DNA of 64,000 bases, from NCBI RefSeq assembly GCF_016650635.1, contig NZ_JAEKFI010000001.1:620001-684000 (forward strand), read 5' to 3'. Made by a program: the position numbers and the translations under genes. This stretch comes from Pseudomonas sp. TH43. GTDB taxonomy: Bacteria > Pseudomonadota > Gammaproteobacteria > Pseudomonadales > Pseudomonadaceae. Shown piece after piece: positions 16,644 to 25,421 of the stretch (position 1 is the stretch's first letter; each line of letters begins with the position of its first letter). The notes beneath the pieces were generated by a model. The model was not told the origin of the DNA, made no database searches, and saw only the letters and a program-made list of their open reading frames with translations.

Positions 16644-17087
16644 TCAGAGCACAGGCGTTCTCAAATCAAGCTGCATGCGCAAGAAACACTCGTCCTTACC
16701 TTGAACCTGTAGTCCTTTTCTCTGATACAAATTTTTAGCCGGATTATTTTCGAATACAGTGAGGCGCAGCGCCGGACGACGCTCCTTGCGGGTTATTTCA
16801 ATAACCTGATCAATTGTCCAGGAACCGGCCCCCTGCCCCCGAAAGGCTTCAGCCACTTGTAATTCCCGGATATACAAAGCTCGCGCATCGCGGCTAAGGC
16901 TGAAAAACCCTATCGTCACATCGCCTTTATATACCAACCAGCTCTCACGCCCTGACCACGCCACATCGAACGCTTCGTCCTGCCACAACAAATCATGCTG
17001 AATGTAGTAACGCAGCATGTTTTGACAGGTGAGCGCCCTGGCGAATGCCAGATCCTCAGGCAAAGCGCGACGCATCTGGAAAGACAT
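16644..17087 (-). CDS. GNAT-family N-acetyltransferase, 147 aa
   Basis: Predicted to move an acetyl group from acetyl-CoA to an unknown amine. The core contains YIRELQVAEAFRGQGAGSWT, with the RGQGAG pyrophosphate-binding loop, and a C-terminal LTVFENNPAKNLYQRKGLQV typical of GNAT beta5-alpha4. The start overlaps the stop of the upstream hydrolase gene (TAATG), so the two are coupled. A longer in-frame reading exists but runs antisense through that gene. Substrate unknown. Confidence 0.85.
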   Translation of the reverse strand: MSFQMRRALPEDLAFARALTCQNMLRYYIQHDLLWQDEAFDVAWSGRESWLVYKGDVTIGFFSLSRDARALYIRELQVAEAFRGQGAGSWTIDQVIEITRKERRPALRLTVFENNPAKNLYQRKGLQVQGKDECFLRMQLDLRTPVL

Positions 17088-17845
17088 TACCCGTGCACCA
17101 CAGGCACTACATCGCCCTGCCATGCCCCATCGATCCGCCGGGCGATAACCAAACAATCCCCCGTACCAGAGGCCGACGCGATCAGCGTTCCATTCGCGGA
17201 CCAGATCACGCTGCGGCCTGCCGACTGCCACCCGCCGGTAACGCCTCCATGGTTGGCCATCAGCACGGTCATAGAGTGTTCGCGAGCGTAGCCTTGAAGC
17301 ACCGCTGCATCTGCTGCGTAGCCAGCTTCGCTGATCAATACTCCAGCGGCATATACGTCGGCACCCTGGGCCGCGGCGTTAACAGCATGGCTGGCGTGAG
17401 AAAAGTCCGCACAGACGGCCAGTGCAACGGTGTCGCGGCCGAATTTCAACGTGGATCCGCCGCTTCCAGGGGTAAAAATCAGTTCTTCGCCCGTGTGCAA
17501 ATGCTGCTTGCTGTATACACCGAGCGAGCCATCGGGTCTCAACACCAGCGCACCAATCAACACCGCAGGATTTTTCCCCAGCCGTATTGGCATACCAACG
17601 ACAGCGGTCACGCCGAGTTGGCGAGTCAAATCTCTTAGCGGTTGAAGAACATCATCGTCTGGGTCAATCGCCAGTGCGGCGGCCACCTCGCCTTCATAGC
17701 CGGTCAGCGACAACTCCGGGAACACCAAAAGCTCAACGCCCTGCTCCGCTGCCACCTTTATAAAACGCTTGTGGCGAACGATATTGCCGGCCAGATCACC
17801 GGCAACGGATATCGATTGAGCAGCGGCAATGGTCAACGTCGACAT
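17087..17845 (-). CDS. Carbon-nitrogen hydrolase (nitrilase superfamily), 252 aa
   Basis: Predicted amidase acting on small C-N bonds. The Glu-Lys-Cys triad is visible: Glu in VFPELSLTGYEG (about residue 44), Lys in VYSKQHLHTGEE (about 113) and Cys in LAVCADFSHASHA (about 145). The family binds as dimers or larger. Length is normal. It is the first gene of a two-gene unit with a GNAT acetyltransferase. Substrate not deducible. Confidence 0.88.
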   Translation of the reverse strand: MSTLTIAAAQSISVAGDLAGNIVRHKRFIKVAAEQGVELLVFPELSLTGYEGEVAAALAIDPDDDVLQPLRDLTRQLGVTAVVGMPIRLGKNPAVLIGALVLRPDGSLGVYSKQHLHTGEELIFTPGSGGSTLKFGRDTVALAVCADFSHASHAVNAAAQGADVYAAGVLISEAGYAADAAVLQGYAREHSMTVLMANHGGVTGGWQSAGRSVIWSANGTLIASASGTGDCLVIARRIDGAWQGDVVPVVHG

Positions 17846-17997
17846 GATGCGTCCCTAGTCTTAGGCAAAACAGCGAGTGTGTCACAGCGCTCGCAACACT
17901 CAAGCGATAGGTAAATTCCTCAGCGCTCGATAGCATTTTCTGATTGCTGTCGCGTATCGGCGTCGAGTAAGCTCGGCGCATTCAACGGAGACAAACC

Positions 17998-18117
17998 ATG
18001 TTCAATGCACTTTCACAGCTTCATACCGCCAGCGCCCTGCGCTCGGTTTTGGCTGCGCGCATGAATGACGTTTGCACTCCTGCCAGCTTTTATTTTGGGT
18101 ATTGGTTTAGCCACTAG
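17998..18117 (+). CDS. Aromatic leader peptide 1 (attenuator), 39 aa
   Basis: ATG at 17998 has CGGAG at a good distance and is read to TAG at 18115. The last third contains PASFYFGYWFSH: three Phe, two Tyr and one Trp within seven residues, a control-codon cluster of the kind found in amino-acid attenuators. A strong intrinsic terminator follows 55 bp after the stop, then a second leader and a DAHP synthase gene. Ribosome stalling at scarce charged Phe/Tyr/Trp tRNAs would prevent the terminator from forming. Reading and codon cluster are seen; the attenuation mechanism is inferred. An internal ATG at 18061 is an alternative start. Confidence 0.7.
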   Translation: MFNALSQLHTASALRSVLAARMNDVCTPASFYFGYWFSH

Positions 18118-18171
18118 CGCGCCTGATACCCAAAAGGCGCCCATAACACGGGTCGCCACCAGAGAATTCTC

Positions 18172-18210
18172 AACCCCCGGTCGGCCTCCCGACCGGGGGT
18201 TTTGTTTTTT
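18172..18210 (+). terminator. Strong intrinsic terminator, likely attenuator hairpin
   Basis: A perfect 13-bp stem (18172-18184 with 18189-18201) with a 4-base loop is followed by TTGTTTTTT. It lies after an aromatic-rich leader peptide and before the DAHP synthase gene, with no gene between that it could serve as a normal 3' end, so it is best explained as an attenuator. Confidence 0.9.
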
Positions 18211-18258
18211 CAGGCCCAAACTTTCAGCAACACTCCAGACAATTTGAGGGATCCCCCA

Positions 18259-18411
18259 ATGAACTACGCCACTTATTACCGTTACGACAGCTTTACCGCC
18301 TGGCGATTTACCAGCCTCCGCTCGGGACAGCCTGCCGCCTCCGATCGGTCACCCACAGGTGGCAAGCACACACACCTAGCCAATACGGCCAATTGTCGAA
18401 CACCCCAGTAG
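18259..18411 (+). CDS. Aromatic leader peptide 2, 50 aa
   Basis: ATG at 18259 follows GAGGG with 8-bp spacing. The first 19 residues, MNYATYYRYDSFTAWRFTS, contain four Tyr, two Phe and one Trp. It ends at 18411, 47 bp before the DAHP synthase ATG. It is placed downstream of the terminator, so it could act as a second sensing step, for example by exposing or hiding the synthase ribosome binding site (a GCGGG-CCCGC hairpin lies at 18422-18436). No U-tract is seen after it. Function inferred from composition and position. Confidence 0.6.
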   Translation: MNYATYYRYDSFTAWRFTSLRSGQPAASDRSPTGGKHTHLANTANCRTPQ

Positions 18412-18458
18412 GGCCGAGTGAGCGGGAAGCACCCGCCATCAGCCCAGGAAGACCGAAT

Positions 18459-19535
18459 ATGAACTCCTCCGTTTCTGCTCTGCCACTGTCATCCCTCGAT
18501 TGCGCCAACGAAACGCTGACGCTGCGTCTGCCCACTTCGTTGCAGCTCAAGCAGCAGTTGCCTCTGAGCAATGCCCTGACATTGCAAATCGCTGCTCATC
18601 GCCAAGCAGTTCGCGCAATTCTCGATGGCGAAGACCCGCGCTTGCTGGTAATCGTCGGTCCTTGCTCGATCCATGACCCTCAGTCCGCCCTCGAATATGC
18701 CAGCAAACTGGCTCGACTTGCCGACGAAGTCAGCGATGAAATGTTGCTGGTCATGCGTGCCTATGTCGAAAAACCGCGAACAACTGTTGGCTGGAAAGGC
18801 CTCGCTTACGATCCCCACCTTGACGGCAGTGATGACATGGCCGCAGGCCTTACGCGTTCCCGTGAACTGATGCTGGGAATGATTCACCTTGGCCTGCCGG
18901 TTGCCACCGAACTGCTGCAACCTATGGCCGCCGGCTACTTCGACGACCTGTTGAGCTGGGTCGCCATCGGCGCCCGTACGACCGAGTCGCAGATACACCG
19001 CGAGATGGCCAGCGGATTGAATATGCCGGTCGGCTTCAAAAACGGCACCGACGGCGGCGCGGCCATTGCTGTCGACGCGATGCGCTCCGCAGCCCATTCG
19101 CATCGACATTTCGGGGTCGATAGCCAGGGCCATCCTGCGATCATTCAGACGTCCGGCAACCCAGACACTCATCTGGTCCTGCGCGGCGGCCACCAAGGCC
19201 CAAACTACGATCAGTTCAGTGTCGAAAAAATCAACGTCGAGTTGGCCCGCCTGAAAATCCCGGGCCGGATCATGGTTGATTGCAGTCATGCCAACAGTGG
19301 CAAGGACCCGCTGCGTCAACCAGCAGTGTTCAATGATGTGCTCGAGCAACGCCTGCAAGGCAATCCATCGCTGATCGGCATGATGCTGGAGTCGCACCTG
19401 TTCGAAGGTTGCCAACCATTGAAGCCATCACTGCAATACGGCGTATCCATCACGGATGGCTGCCTCGGCTTCAGCGCGACAGAACGCTTGTTGCTGGACG
19501 CTGCGCAACGCCTGAAAGATCAGAACCGAGGCTGA
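18459..19535 (+). CDS. Class I 3-deoxy-7-phosphoheptulonate (DAHP) synthase, 358 aa
   Basis: Condenses phosphoenolpyruvate and erythrose-4-phosphate, the first step of the shikimate pathway to Phe, Tyr and Trp. Family motifs include VIVGPCSIHDPQSALEYA, PVGFKNGTDGG, RGGHQGPNYD and MVDCSHANSGKDP, and the length is that of the AroF/AroG/AroH class. ATG at 18459 has AGGAAG upstream, preferred over an in-frame ATG at 18393. It is preceded by two aromatic leader peptides and an attenuator-like terminator, so expression probably answers to aromatic amino-acid supply. Which isozyme this is cannot be decided from sequence alone. Confidence 0.95.
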   Translation: MNSSVSALPLSSLDCANETLTLRLPTSLQLKQQLPLSNALTLQIAAHRQAVRAILDGEDPRLLVIVGPCSIHDPQSALEYASKLARLADEVSDEMLLVMRAYVEKPRTTVGWKGLAYDPHLDGSDDMAAGLTRSRELMLGMIHLGLPVATELLQPMAAGYFDDLLSWVAIGARTTESQIHREMASGLNMPVGFKNGTDGGAAIAVDAMRSAAHSHRHFGVDSQGHPAIIQTSGNPDTHLVLRGGHQGPNYDQFSVEKINVELARLKIPGRIMVDCSHANSGKDPLRQPAVFNDVLEQRLQGNPSLIGMMLESHLFEGCQPLKPSLQYGVSITDGCLGFSATERLLLDAAQRLKDQNRG

Positions 19536-19547
19536 CTCAAGGTAAGT

Positions 19548-19572
19548 CTTCCGGCGCATTCAGCGCCGGAAG
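19548..19572. terminator. Hairpin after the DAHP synthase gene
   Basis: A perfect 10-bp stem (CTTCCGGCGC with GCGCCGGAAG) and a 5-base loop separate two convergent genes. No good U-tract follows on either strand, so it may end transcription weakly in both directions. Confidence 0.45.
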
Positions 19573-19581
19573 ATCGGAGCT

Positions 19582-20775
19582 TTACTCGACACGTACGTGT
19601 GTCACCCCTGATGCCTGACTTACATCATCCGAGCGCTCTACCGAGTAGGCTATCCGCACGGTCGTCCCTTGATGCTCGCGCCAGAAACGATGAGGGACGA
19701 TGAAGACCAACGGCTGTCCCGCTGAATCGCGGGTGATTTCGCGGTCGTCGCGGTGATTGAACAACTCACCATCGCACTTGAGATACACCAGCTCACCCTC
19801 TTGCGTCTGGGCATTGCCAATCACCACGGTAACGCCGTCAGTGGAATCTTCCACGTCGAGCATACCCGCTTGAGCCTCCAAAACATCCGGGGCGTCCAGC
19901 GCTCCCCGAATCAGTGAAGCGATGACAATTTTTGCAGGCTCGGAATCGCGCGCTTCGCCGTTTTTCGGCTCAACCCGATAGCGGACGGTCGCTTCGCTAC
20001 CAAGGTGTGCAGCGAAACAACCTGGTGGCACCCAAAACGACAGAGGCTCTCCGACTGCAAAGGCTTCAACAACCAACGCATCGTTGAACACTACGTCCGA
20101 CGCGAGCCCTTGCCAGCTCAGCAGCACTCGATCACCTTCGGCCATGCGCGCATAAGGCTGGAGAGTGACGCGCGCACCCTCGGGAAATCTTTCGGGATCC
20201 AGAACACCTGCGACCGTGTCGTCAATATAAAGAGCACGCAAATACGGTCGAACATCTCCCACATCCAGTTGCAGCCGCCCGGAACTAGCCGGCTCCATGT
20301 ACATCGCACTGTGAAGCGTCCAATACACTTCGAGCGATCCGCCATCCAGTGCCGCGACGTGTACACCTTTGATGACGAATACGACTTCCTTGCCTACCAG
20401 CCCCTCACTGACGAAACGGGAAGCTTCGTGCTGATAGGCAAACCCTTCGATATCCAGCCCCTCCCAGTGCAGTAACAGCTTGTCGCCACAGGTCATGCCT
20501 GGATAAGGCGCGATCCGCACAATGACTCTCTTCACAGAAGGATCAAGTACAGCGTCTGCCACAGACTCAAGGACGGGTAGCGGCAGCAGGACAGTTGCCG
20601 CACCGGTATCGACGGCCTCGCCTGCCTGATAACAAAACTGCAGAGAGGTTTCATCCGCCCTGAAACTCAGCCAGCCCGGTCTATTGAGCTTAATACAGCC
20701 CTCCCGCGATGCGCCTGACGATCCATCGTTTTGATGCGGTGACGGTATTTGCGGGTGTGCCTCATACATTGTCAT
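19582..20775 (-). CDS. Ig-like repeat protein, 397 aa
   Basis: The protein contains repeated blocks of about 110 residues sharing a pattern of Y(P/A)xMxxGDxxLLxWxG followed by a beta-strand region and a conserved V-x-Y-x-V-E; clear copies begin near residues 85, 200 and 310. There is no signal peptide or membrane segment. This pattern is familiar from large repeat proteins of fluorescent Pseudomonas, but no function is known to me. The start has GGAGG 6 bp upstream. It converges on the DAHP synthase gene and is monocistronic. Confidence 0.7.
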   Translation of the reverse strand: MTMYEAHPQIPSPHQNDGSSGASREGCIKLNRPGWLSFRADETSLQFCYQAGEAVDTGAATVLLPLPVLESVADAVLDPSVKRVIVRIAPYPGMTCGDKLLLHWEGLDIEGFAYQHEASRFVSEGLVGKEVVFVIKGVHVAALDGGSLEVYWTLHSAMYMEPASSGRLQLDVGDVRPYLRALYIDDTVAGVLDPERFPEGARVTLQPYARMAEGDRVLLSWQGLASDVVFNDALVVEAFAVGEPLSFWVPPGCFAAHLGSEATVRYRVEPKNGEARDSEPAKIVIASLIRGALDAPDVLEAQAGMLDVEDSTDGVTVVIGNAQTQEGELVYLKCDGELFNHRDDREITRDSAGQPLVFIVPHRFWREHQGTTVRIAYSVERSDDVSQASGVTHVRVE

Positions 20776-20889
20776 CGGAGCCTCCAGTCCTTGGAAAAAA
20801 CGCGCGCTTCAAACACCGCGTCGACAGCCCATATTGAACGCTAACGAGCAACGCACTGATGTCAGCCGATACGCCGAATAGAAGGGGCA

Positions 20890-21024
20890 ATGACTACGAG
20901 CAAGGTAGGCAAACAACAGGAAATCAGCTTTAGCCTTGCAGTAGACGGCGGGAGATTTGTAGGTGGATCTCAGCATTATCCGAAAATTCGTACACCTCTT
21001 AGTCCAGATTCAGTCAACACCTGA
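20890..21024 (+). CDS. Possible 44-residue small protein
   Basis: In the 334-bp gap before the lipase an ATG at 20890 follows GAAGGGGC and the frame ends at 21022-21024. The product contains FSLAVDGGRFVGG and ends in a proline/serine-rich tail. Nothing else distinguishes it from chance. The rest of this gap shows no recognisable gene. Confidence 0.25.
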   Translation: MTTSKVGKQQEISFSLAVDGGRFVGGSQHYPKIRTPLSPDSVNT

Positions 21025-21109
21025 AGCCCCTTCGTACTTCGCCGAGTGAATGACTGTTTTAGAGTGGCAAACAGATTCCACCGAGAACTCCTGCAAGAAG
21101 GTAAATGAC

Positions 21110-21979
21110 ATGCAACGGAATGCCACAACGCACTACCCGATCTTGCTGGTACATGGTCTGTTCGGATTCGAGCGTATCGGCCAGTTCGAGCTCTTCCACA
21201 AGGTCCGAGAGGCACTCGTAACGACTGGCAACCGCGTGTTTGTGCCGCACCTTTCTGCGGCCCATGACAATGAAGTACGCGGTGAGCAGTTATTGTTGCA
21301 AATCGATAGAGTCCTCAAAGGCACAGGAGCTGGCAAAGTCAACCTTATCGGCCACAGCCAAGGTGCACTCGCCGCACGTTATGCTGCTGCGCTTGCACCA
21401 CACAGGGTTGCGTCAGTGACATCGGTCAGCGGTCCGAACCAGGGTTCCGAACTGGCCGATACCCTGCGACTGGCACTTATCCCCGGACGACTGCGGGAAC
21501 ATGTCGCCAATAACGTGGCCATCGCTTTTTCAGATTTTCTGACCGTGATCAGCGGCAATCTGACCTTGCCGCAGAATGCGTTATCAGCACTCAATGCCCT
21601 GACCACCGAAGGCGTCGGCCGTTTCAACGCCAAGTACCCGCAAGGTCTGCCCGCCACGTGGGGAGACCACGGGGCGGCACTGGTTGACGGTGTTCGCTAC
21701 TATTCCTGGAGTGGCATCCTGGCGGATCACGCCTCGTACAGCCTTGATCCGGGCAATATCGTCTGTCGGGCGATGTCCAGGCATTTCAGCAAGGAAGCCG
21801 GGCAAAACGACGGATTTGTCGGTCGTTTCAGTTCCCACTTGGGTGAGGTGATCCGCTCGGACCTTCCGCTCGATCACTTGTCGACTCTGCGCGGCACAGC
21901 GACTGTCGGCGCGGTCTCGCCCGATCCGATTGACCTCTATGTAGAACATGCCTATCGCCTGCAAGCGGCGAAACTCTAA
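21110..21979 (+). CDS. Triacylglycerol lipase of the Pseudomonas I.1 type, 289 aa
   Basis: An alpha/beta-hydrolase lipase. The oxyanion region is YPILLVHGLFGFERIG near the N-terminus; the nucleophile is Ser83 in NLIGHSQG; a late Asp and the His in SDLPLDHL complete the triad, and SFSSHLG-like FVGRFSSHLGEVIRSD is a known calcium-site region of this group. It closely resembles the lipase of P. fragi as I recall it, including the lack of an N-terminal signal peptide, so secretion route is unclear. ATG at 21110 follows AAGAAGGT; an earlier start at 21050 is less likely. No dedicated foldase gene is adjacent. Confidence 0.88.
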   Translation: MQRNATTHYPILLVHGLFGFERIGQFELFHKVREALVTTGNRVFVPHLSAAHDNEVRGEQLLLQIDRVLKGTGAGKVNLIGHSQGALAARYAAALAPHRVASVTSVSGPNQGSELADTLRLALIPGRLREHVANNVAIAFSDFLTVISGNLTLPQNALSALNALTTEGVGRFNAKYPQGLPATWGDHGAALVDGVRYYSWSGILADHASYSLDPGNIVCRAMSRHFSKEAGQNDGFVGRFSSHLGEVIRSDLPLDHLSTLRGTATVGAVSPDPIDLYVEHAYRLQAAKL

Positions 21980-22074
21980 GACGGCGCGACATCGGCAAGG
22001 GAACTTTGCCGAGAAATCGCCCACTGAATCCGGTAGGCTCCGCATTTTACTGAAATAGATTGGAGAGTTTCCTC

Positions 22075-22356
22075 ATGGCTAAAGCCACTGCCCGCCACAT
22101 CCTGGTTGCAAGCGAAGACAAGTGCAACGAACTCAAGTCCCAGATCGAAGGCGGCGCTGACTTCGCTGAAGTCGCCAAAGCCAACTCCACCTGCCCGTCC
22201 AGCCGTCAGGGCGGCGACCTGGGTTCGTTCGGTCCTGGCCAGATGGTCAAGGAATTCGACACCGTGGTTTTCAGCGCGCCGATCAACGTCGTGCAAGGCC
22301 CGGTGAAAACCCAGTTCGGTTATCACCTGCTGGAAGTCACCAGCCGTCAGGACTGA
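22075..22356 (+). CDS. ppiC: Parvulin-type peptidyl-prolyl isomerase, 93 aa
   Basis: A single-domain cytoplasmic parvulin that speeds cis-trans isomerisation of prolyl bonds. ARHILV at the N-terminus, CPSSRQGGDLGSFGPGQMV in the middle and TQFGYHLLEV at the end are the parvulin core. Length equals that of E. coli PpiC. TGGAGAG precedes the ATG. A second parvulin gene lies at 37973, of similar length but with basic substitutions. Confidence 0.93.
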   Translation: MAKATARHILVASEDKCNELKSQIEGGADFAEVAKANSTCPSSRQGGDLGSFGPGQMVKEFDTVVFSAPINVVQGPVKTQFGYHLLEVTSRQD

Positions 22357-22378
22357 TCCCTCGTCCGGTTTGCTGTGC

Positions 22379-22410
22379 AACGGCCCGCCCTTTGGTGGGC
22401 CGTTGTGTTT
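22379..22410 (+). terminator. Intrinsic terminator after ppiC
   Basis: An 11-bp GC-rich stem (22379-22389 with 22394-22404, one G-T pair) with a CTTT loop is followed by GTGTTT. It separates ppiC from the yej operon. Confidence 0.75.
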
Positions 22411-22491
22411 GAGTTACACGATTGGGCTGGCGACTGACGCGCCTCTCGCGTACAAATTGCGCATATCGATCACCCGGCTTTAAGGCTGACA

Positions 22492-24360
22492 ATGCGACTG
22501 GCTTTTTCCACATTGATGTTCACTGCCGTGGCTCTGCTGTTGAGCGCCGCTGGTGTGAACGCCGCACCGCAACATGCGTTGACCGTCTACGGCGAACCCG
22601 CCAAATACCCGGCCGGCTTCAGCCACTTCGACTACACCAATCCGCAGGCCCCGAAAGGCGGGACAATGCGCCGCTCGGCGGTCGAAATCGGTCACTTCGA
22701 TCACATGCTGCCGTACATCGACAAAGGCATCGGCGTCACCCAGATCGACGGCATGCTCTATTCCCCTTTGGCCCAGCGTTCGATGGACGAGCCTTACACC
22801 GTCTACGGCCTGGTCGCACAGCAGATGGAGCGCTCGGAGGACGGTTTGTCCTTGCGGTTCTTCATCAACCCCAAAGCGCGTTTCGCCGATGGCAAACCGA
22901 TTACCGCCGAAGACGTGCGTTACACCTATGAGCTGTTGATGACCCAGGGCAGCCTGCGTTATCGCACCCAGTTCGCCGATGTCAAAGGCGTTGAAGTGGA
23001 AGCACCGCTGACGGTGCGTTTCGATTTCAAAAGCAATGAAAACCGCACCTTGCCGCTGGACATCGCCACCCTGCCGGTATTTCCCGAGCATTGGTGGAAG
23101 AGCCGTGATTTCGCCGGCGGTGGCGGCTATGAACCCCCGCTGAGCAGCGGCCCGTATCGTGTCGGCAAGGTCGACTCCGGGCGCAGCATCACCTTTGAAC
23201 GCAATCCCGACTGGTGGGGCAAGGACCTGCCGGTCAGTCGCGGACTCTACAACTTCGACCATTTCAGCATCGAGTACTTCGGCGACACCGATGTAGCCCG
23301 CCAGGTGCTGCGCGGCGGCGCCTATGATTACAACCGTGAGTTCTCTGCCACCGGCTACTCCATCGGTTACGACAGCCCGGCCCTGAGTGACGGGCGCCTG
23401 CAAAAGGCCCACTTGGCCACCGAGGCACCGCAGTCGGCGCAGGGCTTCGTGTTTAATCTGCAACAACCGGTGTTTCAGGACCGCCGCGTGCGACAGGCGC
23501 TGGCCATGCTCTGGGATTTCGAGTGGAGCAACCGGCAGATGATGCGCAACATGTACATCCGCCAGCAGAGCTACTTTTCCAACTCCGAGCTGGCGGCGCG
23601 GCAACTTCCCGATGCGGCAGAGCTGAAAATCCTCGAACCCTTGCGCGGACAGGTTCCCGACGAGGTCTTCACTCAGGTCTTCCAAGCCCCGAAAACCGAT
23701 GGCAGCGGCCTGATTCGCGACAAGCAGTTGCAGGCCCTCGCACTGCTTGAGCAGGCCGGCTGGAAACCCGATGGCGATCAACTGGTGAACGCCGCCGGAA
23801 AGCCGCTGAGTTTCACCTTTCTGGTCAGCCAGAACGGCATGGATCGTTTGCTGTTGCCTTACAAGCGCACGCTGAAACAGATCGGCATCGACCTCAATAT
23901 TCGTCGCATCGACTCCTCGCAATACGTCAATCGACTCATGAGCCGTGACTACGACATGATCGTCACCGGTTATCCCGTCACGACGTCTCCGGGCGGTGAG
24001 CTGCTCAACTACTTCGGATCGATTTCGGCCAATGATCCCGGTGCCAACAACTACATGGTGCTGAAAAATCCGGCGGTCGATACCTTGATCAACGGTTTGA
24101 TCCGCGCCTCGACCCAGAGCGACATGCTGCATTACGCGCATGCGCTGGATCGGGTGCTGCAATGGAACTTCTACTGGATTCCCAACTATTACCCACCGGG
24201 GACTTCCACGGTCTGGTGGAACCGTTTCGGCATACCGGCGGTACAAGCGAGCAACGATGAAGCCATCGAGAGCTGGTGGGAGATCAGCAGCACGCCGCTG
24301 ACCAACCAACAGATGACTGCCGAAAAAATCGCTCGCGGCAGACCTGGAGGCGCGCACTGA
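22492..24360 (+). CDS. yejA: ABC transporter periplasmic peptide-binding protein, YejA-like, 622 aa
   Basis: Family 5 extracellular solute-binding protein. A signal peptide covers about residues 1-24 ([12 protein letters not shown]). The body has the family elements [35 protein letters not shown] and GPYRV. Length and sequence style match YejA, the binding component for oligopeptides and for the peptide antibiotic microcin C in enterobacteria. Stop and the next gene's ATG overlap by one base, so it heads a yejABEF operon. Natural substrate in this strain is unknown. Confidence 0.9.
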   Translation: MRLAFSTLMFTAVALLLSAAGVNAAPQHALTVYGEPAKYPAGFSHFDYTNPQAPKGGTMRRSAVEIGHFDHMLPYIDKGIGVTQIDGMLYSPLAQRSMDEPYTVYGLVAQQMERSEDGLSLRFFINPKARFADGKPITAEDVRYTYELLMTQGSLRYRTQFADVKGVEVEAPLTVRFDFKSNENRTLPLDIATLPVFPEHWWKSRDFAGGGGYEPPLSSGPYRVGKVDSGRSITFERNPDWWGKDLPVSRGLYNFDHFSIEYFGDTDVARQVLRGGAYDYNREFSATGYSIGYDSPALSDGRLQKAHLATEAPQSAQGFVFNLQQPVFQDRRVRQALAMLWDFEWSNRQMMRNMYIRQQSYFSNSELAARQLPDAAELKILEPLRGQVPDEVFTQVFQAPKTDGSGLIRDKQLQALALLEQAGWKPDGDQLVNAAGKPLSFTFLVSQNGMDRLLLPYKRTLKQIGIDLNIRRIDSSQYVNRLMSRDYDMIVTGYPVTTSPGGELLNYFGSISANDPGANNYMVLKNPAVDTLINGLIRASTQSDMLHYAHALDRVLQWNFYWIPNYYPPGTSTVWWNRFGIPAVQASNDEAIESWWEISSTPLTNQQMTAEKIARGRPGGAH

Positions 24361-25421
24361 TGTGGGCTTACATACTGCGGCGTCTGCTGCTGATCATTCC
24401 GACGCTGGTAATCATCCTGCTGGTCAATTTCGTGATCATCCAGGCCGCGCCCGGCGGGCCGGTCGAACAGGCCATCGCCCATTTGCAAGGCATTGGCGGC
24501 GCCAGTGTCGGCGGCAGTTCCAGCGAGACCATGAGCAGCACCTCGCGCGCCAGCCGTGGCCTCGATCCGCAACTGATCAAGGACATCGAAAAACAGTACG
24601 GTTTCGACAAACCGGCGCACGAACGTTTGTGGCTGATGCTCAAGAACTACGCGCAGCTGGATTTCGGCAAAAGCTTTTTCCGCGGTGCGACGGTCACTGA
24701 TCTGATCCTCGAAAAAATGCCGGTAACCATCTCCCTCGGGCTCTGGGCGACGCTGATTACTTATCTGGTGTCGATTCCCTTGGGCATCCGCAAAGCCGTA
24801 CACCACGGCAGCCATTTCGATATCTGGAGCAGCACCGCGATCATCATCGGCTACGCCATGCCGGCGTTTCTGTTTGCGATGTTCCTGATCGTGGTGTTTG
24901 CCGGTGGCACATCCCTGAACTGGTTCCCGGTGCGCGGTTTGGTGTCGGACAACTTCGAATCGTTGTCGACGTTGGGCAAGATCGCCGATTACTTCTGGCA
25001 TTTGGTGCTGCCCGTGACGGCGCTGGTGATCGGCGGATTTGCTACCTTGACCATCCTTACCAAAAACTCGTTCCTCAATGAAATAACTCGCCAGTACGTG
25101 GTCACCGCCAGGGCTAAAGGCCTGAGCGAGCGCCGCGTGCTGTACGGGCATGTGTTTCGCAACGCGATGTTGCTGGTGGTATCGGGGATTCCACAGGCAT
25201 TCATCAGCGTGTTCTTTGCCGGGTCCCTGCTCATTGAGGTGATTTTCTCGCTCGACGGCCTCGGTCGCATGAGCTACGAAGCGGCCGTGTCGCGGGACTA
25301 CCCGGTGGTGTTCGGTTCGCTGTTCATCTTCACCCTCTTCGGACTCTTGATAAAACTGATCGGTGACCTTTGCTACACCCTGGTCGATCCGCGCATCGAC
25401 TTCGCCGCGAGGAACGCCTGA
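24360..25421 (+). CDS. yejB: ABC transporter permease, YejB-like, 353 aa
   Basis: Inner-membrane permease of the yej system. The N-terminus [20 protein letters not shown] is typical of DppB-class permeases; six hydrophobic segments follow, with the EAA-type loop ([20 protein letters not shown]) that contacts the ATPase near residue 265. The ATG overlaps the yejA stop and the stop overlaps the yejE start, so translation is coupled throughout. Confidence 0.92.
   Translation: MWAYILRRLLLIIPTLVIILLVNFVIIQAAPGGPVEQAIAHLQGIGGASVGGSSSETMSSTSRASRGLDPQLIKDIEKQYGFDKPAHERLWLMLKNYAQLDFGKSFFRGATVTDLILEKMPVTISLGLWATLITYLVSIPLGIRKAVHHGSHFDIWSSTAIIIGYAMPAFLFAMFLIVVFAGGTSLNWFPVRGLVSDNFESLSTLGKIADYFWHLVLPVTALVIGGFATLTILTKNSFLNEITRQYVVTARAKGLSERRVLYGHVFRNAMLLVVSGIPQAFISVFFAGSLLIEVIFSLDGLGRMSYEAAVSRDYPVVFGSLFIFTLFGLLIKLIGDLCYTLVDPRIDFAARNA

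Noticed and set aside
22480..24357. 625-codon minus-strand frame opposite yejA
   Set aside because: It mirrors the codon pattern of the yejA gene exactly and shows no family motif.
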